DNA of 64,000 bases from Artemia franciscana (lineage: Eukaryota > Arthropoda > Branchiopoda > Anostraca > Artemiidae). The notes beneath the pieces were generated by a model, which searched no databases, was not told the origin of the DNA, and saw only the letters and a program-made list of their open reading frames with translations. The DNA lies in contig NC_088882.1 of the NCBI RefSeq assembly GCF_032884065.1, positions 37,554,519 through 37,618,518 of the forward strand. Direction: 5' to 3'. Numbering within the stretch: position 1 is the first letter of the stretch; every line of letters starts with the position of its first letter. The translations under genes and the position numbers were made by a program. Below, in pieces: positions 1-12,929 of this stretch.

Positions 1-224
1 TAATGCCAATTGGGATTAATAATACTTAGGAAAACGACTATTAATTGCGACTACTACTTTTACTAGTGACTACTATTACTACTTGCAACTACCAGTGCTA
101 CCAATCTACCGGTAACTACCAAACTATCATACGGTATCTTAACCGCTGTTAGCCAAAATATAATCAGTGAGACTTATCTGTATTTTCATGATGAGGGTTA
201 ACGTTAAAGTTAATTTTAAAACTT

Positions 225-432
225 AAGCTTTAATACTAGAATTATAGAACTAGGAACTCCAAGCTAAAACTTTGAAATTAAAACTGAAAACTGAAACTTT
301 TACTCTAAAGCTTTAAAACCAGTGTTTAAAATTAAAACTTTAAAACTAAACCTTCAAAATTAAAACTTCTAAACTAAAACCTTGAAACTAATACTTTAAA
401 ACTAAACCTTCAAAAATTTAAACTTTAAAACA
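225..432. repeat. Low-complexity AAACTTTAAAACTAAACC tract
   Basis: Degenerate ~20-bp units (AAAACTTTGAAATTAAAACT, ACTAAACCTTCAAAATTAAA) repeat over about 200 bp. No coding signal is visible. Confidence 0.7.
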
Positions 433-659
433 ATGCTAAAAAAGATGACAATAGGGGGGGGGGGGGTTAAAAATGGCAACAGAGGGGACTGGTTAACTTT
501 CAATAGCTTTCGACTCTTAAAAAGTGCACTAACGCTTTCCATTTTCAATCATAAAATCCCCTCCCAAGTTTTAATGACCATCCCTTTCATAAAAGTGCCT
601 CTGAAAAAAAAAAAAAAAAAAAAAAAATCAAAAGTTAACACGTTGTAGGCTTATGGCTC

Positions 660-910
660 TTTACTATGGCAATGCTATAGTGTTGCCTGAAGCAACAAGG
701 CGTGAGAGAAATGTGGCTTGACCCCTCTTTCTAGGGCTGTAATGAGAGAAAAGCTTAGGCGTGGAAAAAGATGATAAGGAAGGATTTAAAGGAAATTAAA
801 TATTCATGGGAGGGGGAAAAGCATAGCTTTGAATAAGTTGGGGTAGATGCGCAGCTGAGTTGGTCTCGGGTGACTTGATGCTGCATTGAGTTGTTTGTAA
901 TAGCAGTAGT
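660..910 (+). mobile_element. RTE-type LINE 3' end fragment
   Basis: GACCCCTCTTTCTAGGGCTG, GAAGGATTTAAAGGAAATTA, CATGGGAGGG and GTTGGTCTCGGG correspond to the C-terminal RT region and 3' end of the better preserved copies at 1585-1900 and 16150-17115. It ends near GCAGTAGTAG. Heavily decayed. Confidence 0.7.
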
Positions 911-1009
911 AGCATAGTTGTCATTAATCTATTTTGGCCTTGTTATCATGCAGACAACTATTTTTTTTAATATCTTGCGCCGTTTTGCTAGTTTAGGCAC
1001 TTCCAGGTA

Positions 1010-1560
1010 AGCTAGGACGATGAAATTTGGCAGGCGTATCAGGAACCAGAACATATTAAATTAGAAAGTATCTTTTCCCTGATTCGACCATCTGGGGAGG
1101 AGTGGGGGGGACGGTTAAATCGGAAAAATTAGAAAAAATGAGGTATTTTTAACTTACGAATGGGTGATCGGATCCTAATGAAATTTGATATTTAGAAGGA
1201 TGTCGTTTCTCAGAGCATTTATTTTAAATCCCAACTGGATCTGGTGATATTGGAGGGGAGTTAGGGGGAGGAGTCCTAAAATCTTGGAAAACGCTTAGAG
1301 TGGAGGGATCATATTGAAACTTGGTGGGAAAAATAAGCAGAAGTCCTAGATACATGATTGACATAACCAAAACGGATCCGCTCTATTTGGGGGAGTTGGG
1401 GGGAAGTTTTAATTCTGAAAAATTAAAAAAATGAGGTATTTTTAACTTACGAAGGAGTGATTGGATCTTAATGAAATTTCATATTTAGAAGGACCTTGTA
1501 ACTCAGATCTCCTATTTTAAATCCCGACTGGATCCAGAATCATTGGGGGGGGGGGGGCGG
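1010..1560 (+). repeat. Two tandem copies of a ~294-bp repeat
   Basis: ATGAGGTATTTTTAACTTAC occurs at 1138 and again at 1432. Both copies continue with GATCYTAATGAAATTTSATA and AAATCCYRACTGGATC and then a G-rich stretch. A reversed copy lies at 12930-13420. Confidence 0.8.
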
Positions 1561-1584
1561 AGAACTTGAAATCTTACGAAAATT

Positions 1585-1900
1585 GCGGTTCAATCCCACT
1601 TTCTAGGGCTATAATGGCAGAATGGTTGAGATGGCTAGGCCACGTTTTGCGGGAAAAGGATGAGAGATTGCCGAAGATTGTCCTTTTCGGCTAATCATCT
1701 ACGGCTAAAGGGAAAACAGGTCGTCCTCAACTGGGATGGGAGGATGTCATAAATAAAGATTTAAAGGAAATTTGAACCTCCTGGGAGGGTGAAAAGAGAG
1801 AGGCTTTGAATAGATTAGGATGAAGGAGGAGCGTGCGTAGCTGTGTTGGCCTCAGGCAGCTTGGCGCGTCCGTGAGTTACTAGTAGTAGTAGTTTAGATC
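1585..1900 (+). mobile_element. RTE-type LINE 3' end with TAG-rich tail
   Basis: The translation carries the RTE-type C-terminus: RWLGHVLREKDERLPKIVLF, GKTGRPQLGWEDVINKDLKE, then a gap and WEGEKREALNRLG, with internal stops. It ends in TAGTAGTAGTAGTTTA, the microsatellite 3' tail usual for this clade. Confidence 0.8.
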
Positions 1901-2984
1901 CGTCGATTAGTACCCTGTTCATTTATTTCTATTCACTGTTGTTATCAGACTTTTGTAACCTAGACAAAGAGAGAAAAATACAAACTATTTTTACCTCCAA
2001 AAGGAAACTGACATGAAAGGTCAGTTTACTTTCAAAAAGTATCGATGTCTCTATTGCAGCCGTATTCAATGTTTGAGTTGATTCATCAACTTGTTTTTTA
2101 TTTTCGTTTTAACTTTCATTCAACCATTTATATTTCTGTTATTTAAGTTTCACTTAATTATTTGTATAGGTTCCACATACTCATTCAAATTAACATGCGT
2201 GTGTTTCGTCATCACTCTTTAGATCTGGTAGAGTTCTTTTCATTAAAAGAAAATTACCTCGAACAAGAATGAAAATAAAAATATTGAGAAAACCTTAAAA
2301 AACTAAAAACCATACATACGAAAATAAAAAAAAACCTTAGTTCCATTACGTGTATACTAATATTTTTCAAACATCTCTTTCCTGACCAATTCTTTAATCT
2401 TCTAAAATCTCTTTTTGTCGGGCAAAACTGTGCGAAAGTTTTTTTTCTACGATATTCTTTGGCAATTAATCCAATAATTTCACGGGAACTTCCTTGCCTG
2501 TTGATCCAATTCCAAAAGTTTCATACCTTAAATTTTTAAACTCAACGAATACACTGCCCTGAACTAAACCATACAATCCATTACCAAATCCCCAAAACCT
2601 AATTTGCCATGATTAGTGAAAGTCTTAATGAAAGCTTGTAGACAACTGCATATAAAAACCCTGCTCGCTCCTGTGAGTCCCAGTTCAAGGCACTTGTACT
2701 CATATGACCACCCAAAATTATTTAACCTTTTCTAACAGCAGGCCTCTCCCTACTGGAAGAAATCGCAGCACACACAGGAGGGGGGGATTTCTGGCTGACC
2801 AGCTAGCCCACGCCAACGACATTGGCAATTGACTGTAAATCCTGATGATATACAGGCAGCAGTTAACGAAGTCTTCGAAGTGATTAGTTCTTTTTCAACT
2901 GATCCTAAAAGCATCGAAAATAAAGATATTGTGCTTCTTGCGAAAATTGCAGGATGCAACTAAGGTAGACCTGAAACTTACCGA

Positions 2985-3040
2985 AATGTCTGGTCGACGA
3001 GTTCCCTTATCTTGGCAGTCTGATCACCAGCGACAATAAT
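2985..3040 (+). mobile_element. RTE-type RT fragment
   Basis: One frame gives VDEFPYLGSLITSDNN, matching the conserved F-x-YLGS-x-IT-x-D segment downstream of the RTE polymerase core. Only about 18 codons are recognisable. The preceding 2750-2980 may be part of the same relic but is not identifiable. Confidence 0.6.
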
Positions 3041-3049
3041 CACCCCCCC

Positions 3050-6000
3050 CCCCCAAAAAAAAATAATATAAGCATACAGCTTGCCACTGCGAGCTCTAGT
3101 TCAAATCCTTATGCCCATATTTAGCAGCGACTATATGTCCCTACGGCTTCAAACACAAAATTTCAATACCTTGATCATCCCTATCGTAATCTACTCGCGC
3201 AAAACAAAATATCTCCACCGAACATACGGCATCATTACCTTGATAGAATCTCAAACGTTGCAATCCTTGAACGATCTCAAATCCCAAAGACAATTCCACT
3301 GAGATACTACTACTACTACCATCAACAACTCCCTGCAGCATCAACCTGCCAGAGGCCAAAACAGCTATGCACGCTCCCCATCCATCCCTAAACTTTTGTG
3401 GTTTGGCCTATGTCCAATGGATGAGTCAGTCCTGGCGAAGTTCATCGCCTTGCCCTTGTTGTTGTCCTTCACAGTAGCAGAAGAATAAATTCACGCCTTA
3501 CCGCCTCTCGGATCTTCTTCGTTTGGCCATGAAACTGCAAAGTATACAGATTGCAAATCTATGTCAGTACAAAGAAGGAGATGCCGATTCAAACCTCAAG
3601 GACGGTCAGAACTTAAGTTAAATGAATCATATTTTACAAAAAAACTGTTCGACAATATTTTGTTTGTACAACGTCGTAAAATAACAATATGTGGTTGCAG
3701 CTATTGTACACGGCGAGGTAACAGAGTTTCTGGGTGCTGGAGAATATGAGTACACACGTGTCTTTTTAAACAACACGTGCATGGTATTAAGATCCTGAGC
3801 GAGCTCATGAGTGCAATCATAAGACAGAGTTTTAGAACCTAAGAAGAAAAAAAACTAATTTTTCGAATCGGTCACGTAAAAAACAAAAGACAGATACTGA
3901 TCTTACAAAAATCAAGAATCCAGTACTTAATGGGAAAAAACCCTTAATATGCAATTAAGGGGTTTTGAATCCCGACGGGCGCTGGATTTAAAAAAAAGAA
4001 AGTGTGGGTGGAAAATCAGCAAAAAGTAAGCTAAAACATATGGCAACGGTAGGCAAAAAAAGGGAAAGATTTATTTTTAAGTTGTCTTCGGGAATCAATA
4101 GACTGTTAATGTTAGATTTTACTGATTAAAATCATCGCCAAATTTCACTAACTACTCTTTCATGTTTATCTACAAAGCTCAACGTGACAACACTGGTGAA
4201 AATGTGATGCTGCCACAAAAACTTGACAGTTTTGAATCAACCAAAAGAAAAATTTTGATAAATCATGACTTTCTGACATGAATAGACTGAAAAAGGGCCA
4301 AAAATTATTTGGATATTCATGTCCTTGGTATTTTATACATGATGGGCTTAATGGACCAATGTTGTTTCACAAAACAGTGTTGTCATAACATCTAAGCTTA
4401 GAATAGAAGAAGAAAAACTTTGAAAAAACACAATTTTTGAGCAAAAATGCTTTAATCCATAAATCTAATATAATAACAACAACATATCAAAACACAGGAA
4501 AAATCATCTTTCAAGTGGACACTCTTTAAAACCTAAAATAAACCAATACCTAAAAATTTGAAAAAAATAGTGGTAGTTATTTCAAAAATTGATGTAGAAA
4601 AAACAAAATCAACACAGCATTTCAGCGCAAATTGATTCAAATCGTAAAAATAAATCATTAGGTTAATACATCATCCAACCAAGATTTCTTAAATAATACG
4701 TTAAAAAGAAGCCGTTAAAAGTAAAAACCGTCACAAATAAAATTTAAAATAAAAACCGTCACACTAATAAAATCTGGATTAAAAAGTAAGATTTAAAGAA
4801 GAAAAGTTAGAGTACTAAGGACGATAAAATAGAAGCGTTTTTGCACTCCAGGATTCATCTTAGGTCATCTGAATGCACTGCAAAGTTTTCTGGACATGTT
4901 TCGTCTGGCTATAAACTGAGAAATAATAGGGTTTTGTGTTCTTTATGTAATATTGGCATCGAGAGATTCAGTATGAAGAAAAAGGTAGCCATTTTTCATT
5001 TATGAGTTGTTGCTGAAAGGGAAAAAATTAGTTGGTATTTTCTAAGTTTTTATTTTGATCGTTTCAAAATTATTAAGATTTTTAGGCATACCATAATTTT
5101 GCCAGTGTTGCCACACTGAACCGTAAAAATTAAGCAGAACTAATTGGTTAAATTTGAAAAAGCTATTGCTCGTAAAAACACCAACGAAAAAACGACAAAG
5201 AAAACACTAGTTCGGTGCCATATGCTTTAAGCATGATTTTTTTTTACACACATTCTTTTTTTCTTAGATTTGCATACCCCCCCCCCCCCTGCTGGGGAAA
5301 GAGTCTTTGAGGACGGAGAGTCCTTCAGGAGGGCTTAGTATTAAAAATATAATTTCCGATTGTCCATAATGTTTAAGATATATATGGTTTCGTGAGATTT
5401 CATTTAATCAACCTAAATAAAAATAAAAGATTGAAAACTACAAAATGATTATAACCATTAGACTGTTTGTTTAAAATTTTGCGCCCCAAAAATTTCTGGG
5501 CCCAGGGTGAGTGCCCCCTTAAACCCGCCTCTGTGTATGTGAAACATCTAAAGGGCGGCTAAGGGTATTAAGTTGAAATTGTCAGGGAATGTTGAGGAAA
5601 GATAATAAACTGAAGCAGTTCCAATTTGTAGAAACGACATCTTTCCCACACAGTCAGTAAGTCATAAACATAAGATTTTAGCAAGTCACAAATAAAGAAA
5701 GGTGAGTGGTCAAGTATTTATTCTTTTATACCATTTTGATTCATGTATAGTTTTTGGAAGTTTCTCCCAGGAAGGTTCTGATGAGTATGTTATCTAAAAA
5801 TTTGTTTTTTAATCAAAAGCTTATTGCTGAAGCTGTTATGAACATCGATTTCAAATTGAACCAAACTTATACAAATTTAATTAATACAATCAATGCTCAA
5901 ACCACCTTTTACAAAGTAAGAATTGAAATGAGAATGAAACAAATTAATTCTTAAGCAAAAATGTGAAAACTAAACACCCATAACCCTCGAAAGACTATTG

Positions 6001-8760
6001 CGTCTTTTGTGCATTACTGAAACCAAATATATCCAAAACATTTTTCTTATTTTTATAGTACTAAAATACTATAAATAGCAGGGATTGGTCCAGGATCGAT
6101 AATGTGGGAGGGATTGGTCCCAGCCACATAATGTAGGACTGATAAAAGAACCTTCGTAGTCAAGAAGCATCATTCCGTTAAAATAAAATATTGAAATACA
6201 ACTAAAGTCTACTAAATTAGACTTCGAGTTACTGAGATTTCCAGTAATTAATATAATCGTACATTAAACCCTCAGTTTATTTTCTTAAGTTTTCCAGTCA
6301 TCTCAATTTCTATAGGTTTCATTTCATTTTATTGACAGTAGCTTAACTCGTTCTAAGTTTGACTCGAATATTGGTTTTAATCAGATCTGATGGGTAAGTC
6401 AAAGGTATTCAGAAAAGACAGGATTCGTGGCATTATTGTTGCAACCGTTCAGCTCTGATGGTAAAAAAAGAAGGGAAGTCTTTCTTTTTATTTTTGACTC
6501 GATTTGATTTTATCTTCATTTTTTGTCGGTGTGTCACACTGTTTCCCTGATCGGAAGATATTTCTTACTCAGCTAAGGTTTCTTCTGTCGGCCTACTACT
6601 ACGCCGTTGAACTACTGATTTCCACCTAACCTAAGTGCAGCCTTTAAGTAGTGTCACATTATCTAGGAAAATTTTGTTGTTGTAATTTCGTTTTCTTTTA
6701 AAATAAGTGAGTTTTTTTGCATTTATTGATGCTTCATTAACAAGAAAGAAAATCTGAATCATGAGCACTAGGTATTAGACTGTAGACTTAGGAAATCCAA
6801 CAAACAAGATGGAAACCCAGTAAGGATCTTAAAATCCAATATTTTGCTTTGTCAACAAATTGAAAACTCAATTCAGGTATGGGAGTCCCAACATTTTTGT
6901 TTTCCAACAAATTGGAAATTCAATAATGATCAGGGAATCCCAATAAGGCCTTTAATATTCAATTCACCAATTTTTATGTGTTGAAATTCCAATTTTGTTG
7001 TTGATAAACATTACAAATAATTTTTGCTGAATCTCCAACATTTTTTTTTACAGTGAAACAAGCAAATGAAATTATGAAAACAATACATTCATGTATTGAA
7101 ATTATGAAAAACAATAATGAAATTGAAAACAAGCAAATGAAGTTTACTTTTTATCACAGAAGTACAGAAAATAACTTATTTTAACTGGAGATTCACAGTA
7201 GGTAAAATAATTGTCAGATTATAAATAGTGGTACCTATTATCAGTTGGGCAATAATGCCCAACAAGAATGAATGTTTTAGAGGAGGGAGAGTGAAGACAG
7301 AATAAAAGCTTTAAAAAACATAAACAATAAATTATATACAAAATGTAAGAAAACCAGTTGTAGACGTTGTGTTTCCGAGTGTATTTCCCTCCATGCCGCA
7401 TCATTCTATCTAGTCACCACAGCATAAATTTATATATACGAATATATTCGTATGTATTTATACTTATATATTTATACTTATACCTGTAATAGTCACACTT
7501 AGGTGAATATGATCACAGGTTCGTCGTCAATGCTACTTTGCATTTGAAATATATCGTCATTTATTATTTGATATATCGTCATTATTTGAAATATAACTGT
7601 CACGCGACTTTTGAATTAATACACTATCAAAATTATGATGAATAACAAACGGATAAAGTTGAAAATATAGAATTAACAATAACGAAATAGGTAAAATCTG
7701 TGTCGATTTCAGCACTTAACAGTGTAATTACATTGTGCCCATTTGAAAAGGAAAATTATCAAAATCATCAACCAAATACCTAGATTTCAAAAATTAAAAA
7801 AAGATAATGGGCTATCAAGCAAACACTAAATAACAATACAAGCTATAAATGAATGGATATTTCAATTGAGATGTTTTCATAAAAGAAATATATTACCTTC
7901 GGTCATTAAAAAAAAAAAAAAAAAAAAAAATAAAGCGTAAAATGGAAATAATACTAAAAGATACTTAATCATGGGTATAAACTCATAAAAACGAGTGCGT
8001 GAGGGGACAAGCATTTTTTTGGATTCTTTTTTTTTTTTTTATAAAAATACAAAATGAAATACTTAAAAAATTAGAGGGGGGGGGTAGTTTTTTCAACTTA
8101 ATTTTTTGAATATATAAAGTTACTAAATCTAGCTGATGCAAGATTAATTTTACTTTTCAAAAGACCGAAAAAACTATTTATCAGAATCAAAAAGGCTAAT
8201 TACTAGCTCCCTTATTCCCACTTGGCACCTTTGAGCATGACTAATCTTCGATCTAAAAACCAATTATCAGAAAAAAAAATATAGCTAACAAAATCTAGTG
8301 AGAGCTATTTTTTGCATTTTTTTAATGATAATAAAAAATGCTACTTCCCGAGGGCGATATTTTTTAATTCTCTCAATGTAGATGGAAAAAATCGAAATCT
8401 GTCCTCCGCCCCACTAATCGGCGCTCTGAACGTTTTCAATACACTTCTTTAAGAGTAGGTCTATTGTATAAGAGAACACTTGAATATTATTTGCCATCAT
8501 CAGCTGCTCTTCAATATCCGTATTAGTTCTACCATTTTATCACTTTCATGTAGTAATGATTCAACGTAAAAAACGTCAGTAAAAACTTGATATGCTCATT
8601 TTCACTAATCTGCTATAAAACAAGCTCACAGCTTATAGTTGCTCATCATTAGGATCACATCGATTTCTTGTGACAGAAACACATAACTGTGAAAATAAAT
8701 TCGTTAACGCTTGATGGTGAGTTCCGTATCTGGTGTGAATATCACAGATAAATTCACATC
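3050..8760. other. AT-rich stretch, no gene recognised
   Basis: Short frames only. Near 5460-5540 there is a CCCAGGGTGAGTGCCCCCTT-type repeat fragment; 6830-7040 has repeated GGAAATTCAAT/GAATCCCAA phrases; 7895-7930 is a poly-A run. No conserved exon or RNA gene was seen. Confidence 0.5.
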
Positions 8761-8763
8761 TGA

Positions 8764-8807
8764 TCATGACATACCCATCCGCGTCACTTGAAGCATGTCT
8801 TCAGATG
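8764..8807 (-). CDS. Awh: Awh candidate terminal coding exon
   Basis: A strong acceptor (TTTTTGTTTCCTTTTAG) precedes CATCTGAAG. Joined to the preceding exon, which ends with one base (G), the frame reads A, SEDMLQVTRMGMS, stop (TGA at 8764-8766), giving a 307-residue protein; I recall fly Arrowhead at about 275. Phase and acceptor fit, but the sequence does not resemble the conserved C-terminal end I recall from insect Arrowhead (SSVHCM-like). The true last exon may therefore lie elsewhere or left of this window. A different frame of the same stretch is open for ~55 codons, which may be chance. Confidence 0.3.
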
Positions 8808-8809
8808 CT

Positions 8810-10920
8810 AAAAGGAAACAAAAACGAAATTAATTATGAAAGATAATTCTTATATTTACGTATCTGGCCGCTGGTCGGTCTTTATGTTAAAGTCTAAACG
8901 AAGAAATCAAAAATTTTATGGTTGTTAAATAAACAAACTGAAACATACAAATCGTTAATTTAGGAAGCTTTGGGAGAAGTATTTTTTCCTCAGAAATTTT
9001 GGGAAAATCCCGAGAAATTCAGGGGTATTAAACGCAATGGTTGAACTAGGAACTAACCCCGCCATGAAAGCGAAAACTGAAAGGCAGAACAAATCTCTAG
9101 TAGGCGTTCAAGCAAGATATACCTGATCACTATTAGAAAATGGTTTAATTTAACAGTTCAATGTGGTAACACTGAAGAAAAATCCCCCTGCCCAATTCAG
9201 GGGAGGAGTTCGGGGGCTCGACCTTCCTTCCCCAAATGTTTTCCGACTCGCAGAAACGTAACAAAAATGCATAAAAACACATTTTTGATGACTTTTTAAA
9301 GATTTATTTGTACCCCCCCCCCGGAACAAAAATCGTGGATACAGCCCTAAGTAATTCCTAAAAAGGTTAAAATATTGAATAAACCAAAAATAAAGCTGAG
9401 AAAATCATAGTTTTAAGGCATAAATAGGCCAAAATAGATCCTAGGGACAAAGGTTTTGGTTTTGGAATTCCTTGATAGGTTAATAGGGTTTATGAAGAAA
9501 ACTAAAATTTTGCCTCATTCCATAATCTGATTTTTTTTTTTTTATGAGGCTGTAAAGCTGTGAATATAAGTTGTCATTAGAAGTTTTCGATCTCAGGAAG
9601 ATTCCATCTCCAAAAATCACCCTATCTCGCGAATTTTCTATAATTACAAGTATCTCTATGATGCTGCGCACCTATTTTTTGCCTTTTTTCAAAATTTCCC
9701 TTTCTCCAAAAACTGGGACCTTGAAGTAAATTCCCAAGCTCATTACTAGGAAAATTAGCATTTTTATTACTGAAGGTACCAAGGATAGTGAAAATTAACT
9801 GTTTGTATAGGTTAAGTGGAAACTTATACAACCATATTTATCTTAAAAAAACAAGGAATTGTTGGGGATTCAGCTTTTAATGAAGAAAATTTCCATATGC
9901 AGCTGTGCAGTTTTGGTAGTAGGTATCAAATTAAAAAAATGAGCAAATATGGCTCAAAATCAGCAACAAATAGGCTAGATTATATGACATTAAATAAACC
10001 GAAAAATAAAATCTTTCGATACTTCTTTTTCAAATATGACATACTTTTTGTCTAAGAGGTTTTTTCTATAAGTTTTTTTTTTTTTTTTTTACCAAATTTG
10101 TATACCATATTGCCTGATGTACAGCCAGGGAAACCGTGACATATCGTGGGTAGTAATTGCCTGTATATATGAACTAACTGAAGGTTCATATAAGAACAAT
10201 TTTTGCTTTTCAAGGCACTTTAGTCGCCACATTAAAAAATTATAGTTAATTTGTTCAGCAATTTACAGAGCTAACAAAAAATTCAAATTTATTAAACAAC
10301 AGCAACATCTGTTAAAGGAAATCTTGCATGAACATGAATCGCAGCTAAAATTAATCATCGACTCCAGGGAGGTACATAGACAGGGGCGTCGTTTGAAGGA
10401 GGCAAGGGGGCAGTTGCCCCCCATTTATTTGGAGAAAAATTATTATATAGCCCATTCCCTTTGACTATCCGGATATACACCCCTCTTGTTCCCCAATTAA
10501 AATGCTAGAGATAAGCCCCTGTACAGGGGTGGAGGGACTCATGGGTTCCCTGAAACTCTTAATTTTCCTCACACGCCTCACACGTGCCTCACACGTCGGA
10601 TTGACGTAGTTACCTATTACCTATTGCCAAGGCCGTATCCAGGAGAGGGGGTAAACCTGATTTGAGCCCCTTACCGAAATGTGCGTTTGCGTTTTGTCTT
10701 TTTTTAGTACCCCCTCCCCTATCGCCCCAAAAGAAAAACATATATACAGCCCTGCCTATTGCGGCTTTTTTAACCCAGAGAACAGAGAAAAAGCATTTAA
10801 AAAATGCGGTTACTCATTTTTTTCTCCAGTGGGGTTGGTGGAAAAATGCATCATAAAAATAAACCAATGGAATTAAAATAAACTCTCTGTGGCTTAAGTC
10901 TATGATTTAGTTTAATTTTG
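8810..10920. other. Repeat-derived AT-rich stretch
   Basis: A LINE 3' tail (TAAATAAACAAACTGAAAC) at ~8928, the motif at 9300-9352, a poly-T at 10071-10090, and GGGGCGTCGTTTG/GGCCGTATCCAGGAG repeat fragments at 10380 and 10630. The ORFs are not protein-like. Confidence 0.5.
9300..9352. repeat. Short interspersed terminal-like motif (TACCCCC...CAGCCCT)
   Basis: GTACCCCCCCCCCGGAACAA followed by AAATCGTGGATACAGCCCTA matches 37090-37130, probably one end of a dispersed DNA element. Confidence 0.5.
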
Positions 10921-10929
10921 TTATTTTTG

Positions 10930-11840
10930 AGGAGACCAAACTTGAAGAAAACTTGCACGTTGCATGATAATGTCAGTCAAAATAAGGAACAAGAAACAAA
11001 TGAAAGAATTTGGAAAAAGAAGAAGAAACAAAACTGAATAAAAAAATAAACAAAAAATAAGAAAATACAAAAATAAGAAAGGAACATTTAATTCTCTTTT
11101 TTGGTGTTTACTCCATGATTTAAAAATCCATAGCAAAGAACAAAAACCAAAATAAACAAAATAAATAATAAGAAAAAAGGCAAAGAAATAAACCCAAATA
11201 AGACACGAAGAAGCAAACTAAATCGTCTCTTTTGGTGTTACTCACTAAATGGTTATAAACGGACATAATGAACAATAAGAACAGAGTAAGGAATAACAAA
11301 GAAAAAGAAAAAGAAATAAAACCGACTAAGTAATTAACAAAAAAACCAAAACATTGAACTGTCTCAAATTGAAAAACATTGAAATGTCAAAACATACCAA
11401 ATATAGTAAACAATGAGAAAATAAAAGAATAGAAAAAATAAGAATAAGAAAAACAACAAATAAGAAAAACAAAGCAGAAAATAACAATAATAAAATCAAA
11501 TACGAAATGGACAAATGACCATCAAATTGTCTTTTGGTGTTGCAGATTTAATGATTATGTCATTCAAGATAAAAATAAGAAAACAGATAATTAATAAGAA
11601 ACAGAAGTAAGATCGAATAAGAAATGAACAAAGAGACATTAAATTGTTTCTTTTTTGGTGTTGACTCACGATTATACCGGCCATAATAAAGAATAAAAAC
11701 AAAATCAAGACTAATAAATAATAAGAAAAAAGAAGAAGAAATAAACTCGAATAATAAATGAACCAGTAAATTCTAGATCGTCTCTTTCGGTGTTGAAGCC
11801 AGCCTGATTATATCGGTCATAAAGAAGAATTTAAATAGAA
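10930..11840 (-). repeat. ~130-bp tandem array resembling the Awh homeodomain exon end (main block)
   Basis: At least six diverged units occur here. On the minus strand each reads roughly TTATTATGACCGATATAATC, then (C/G)TCAACACCAAAAGAGACGAT, then TTTGTTCATTTCTTATTCGA, followed by a T/C-rich stretch. Recurring TTTTGGTGTT on the plus strand marks units near 11100, 11230, 11530, 11655 and 11785. The unit aligns with the end of the exon at 13883-14087 (ATTCTTACAATCAG, CTTCAACTCCAATGG) and its downstream intron (TTGTTCATTTTTATTTATT). Long minus-strand ORFs rich in Phe, Leu and Ile here are artefacts of this pyrimidine-rich repeat. Confidence 0.75.
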
Positions 11841-12595
11841 AAACAAGTTTTTCAGCTGAAATGAGGGGGTTGTGCCCTGCTCAATACCTCGCTCTTTACG
11901 CTAAATTTAGAATTTTTGTCCCAACTCTTAAAGAACGACCGTTGAAACATAAGGGCCGTTTAATTAGAATTAATTCCCAAGATGTAATTTTTCCCAGGAA
12001 ATTTTACCCCCCGGGAACTTCCCTTCCCTTGAAAAAATTCTCTCCGTAGAAATCCTCCAGAAGAAAATTCAGCCAACGCCCCCAAAAATCTCTGTATACT
12101 TTCCAGTAACAAATACTATATGCAAGTAATGGGCGAATTTCATGACTTAGAGACCTTTCCCCAGGGGCTGTGGTGGATCAAGTTATGCCCAAAGGCATAG
12201 CTACTAGACTTTTCAGCTATATTGAACCAGATCTCAAAATTTTGATCGGAAGACTTTGAGGAAAAAGAGGGGTGGGAGGGGGATATTTGCCCTCCAATCT
12301 TCTTGGTCACTTAAAATTGGCTCTGGAGCTTTTAATTTCGGTTTGAATGAGCCCTTACCCAATATTCTAGGACTATTGGTTCGATGCAATCACCCCTGGA
12401 AAAAACACCTTTTTTTCCAGATGGGAGCTTGAAACTTCTACAATAGTAACTCAGATAGCCTGAACCTGGCGGTTGGACTTTTATTGAGATTCCTTGAATT
12501 TTAATGGGTGTTTACCCCCTTGTTTCAAAATCAGGAAAGCTTTCTCAGACTCTTAACTTTTGATGGGTAACACTAGATTTATTGAATTATATATT
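11835..12595 (-). mobile_element. Large interspersed family copy, minus strand, 5'-truncated
   Basis: Minus strand: GTTACCCATCAAAAGTTAAG, GAAACAAGGGGGTAAACACC, GAAGTTTCAAGCTCCCATCT, then CTCGCTCTTTACGC-type hairpin arm sequence at 11880-11905. It inserted between parts of the exon-end-derived array. Confidence 0.72.
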
Positions 12596-12659
12596 TTTTA
12601 TATACATTTATATTTTTTATTATACATTTTATATATTTGGAATCACCATTATGAGTACA

Positions 12660-12800
12660 TTCTTTTGAACGAGAAAAATATAAAAATATGCAAGAGTAAA
12701 GAAGTGGAAAAAAGAAATGCAACCAAAAAAGTGATGAACAAACAAAAATTGTTTTGACACTTTTGTTGTTGTGGACGGCATGATTATAGAGTTCATAGTT
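12660..12800 (-). repeat. Isolated unit of the exon-end-derived array
   Basis: On the minus strand this contains CTATAATCATGCCGTCCACA, then ACAACAAAAGTGTCAAAACA and a TTTGTTTGTTCATCAC segment, in the same order as the units at 10930-11840. It lies between two transposon-like insertions that probably split the array. Confidence 0.6.
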
Positions 12801-12929
12801 TGTCAGACATAGTAAAAAAAACAAAAAACTCATATGGCACTTGTGACGAAATCGGAAGAGCCAAGAGCCTTCAGCCCCCCAGATGGTCAAATCGAGAAAA
12901 CGACAAATTGTCAAGTCAATTTGTGCAGG

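Noticed and set aside
433..648. 71-codon ORF ending in poly-Lys
   Set aside because: It is driven by a G run and a poly-A tract; no protein-like features.
3500..3600. tRNA-Cys-like segment (AGATTGCAAATCT with GATTCAAACCT)
   Set aside because: Acceptor and D stems do not pair and the A/B boxes are poor; at most a decayed tRNA-derived SINE piece.
8629..8800. Minus-strand frame of ~55 codons (DGYVMIRCEFICDIHTRYG...)
   Set aside because: It is open in a different phase from the Awh junction and resembles no family; an open run of this length is expected by chance at this scale.
10921..11708. Several hydrophobic minus-strand ORFs resembling membrane proteins
   Set aside because: The T/C-rich tandem array generates Phe/Leu/Ile-rich frames that shift between units.
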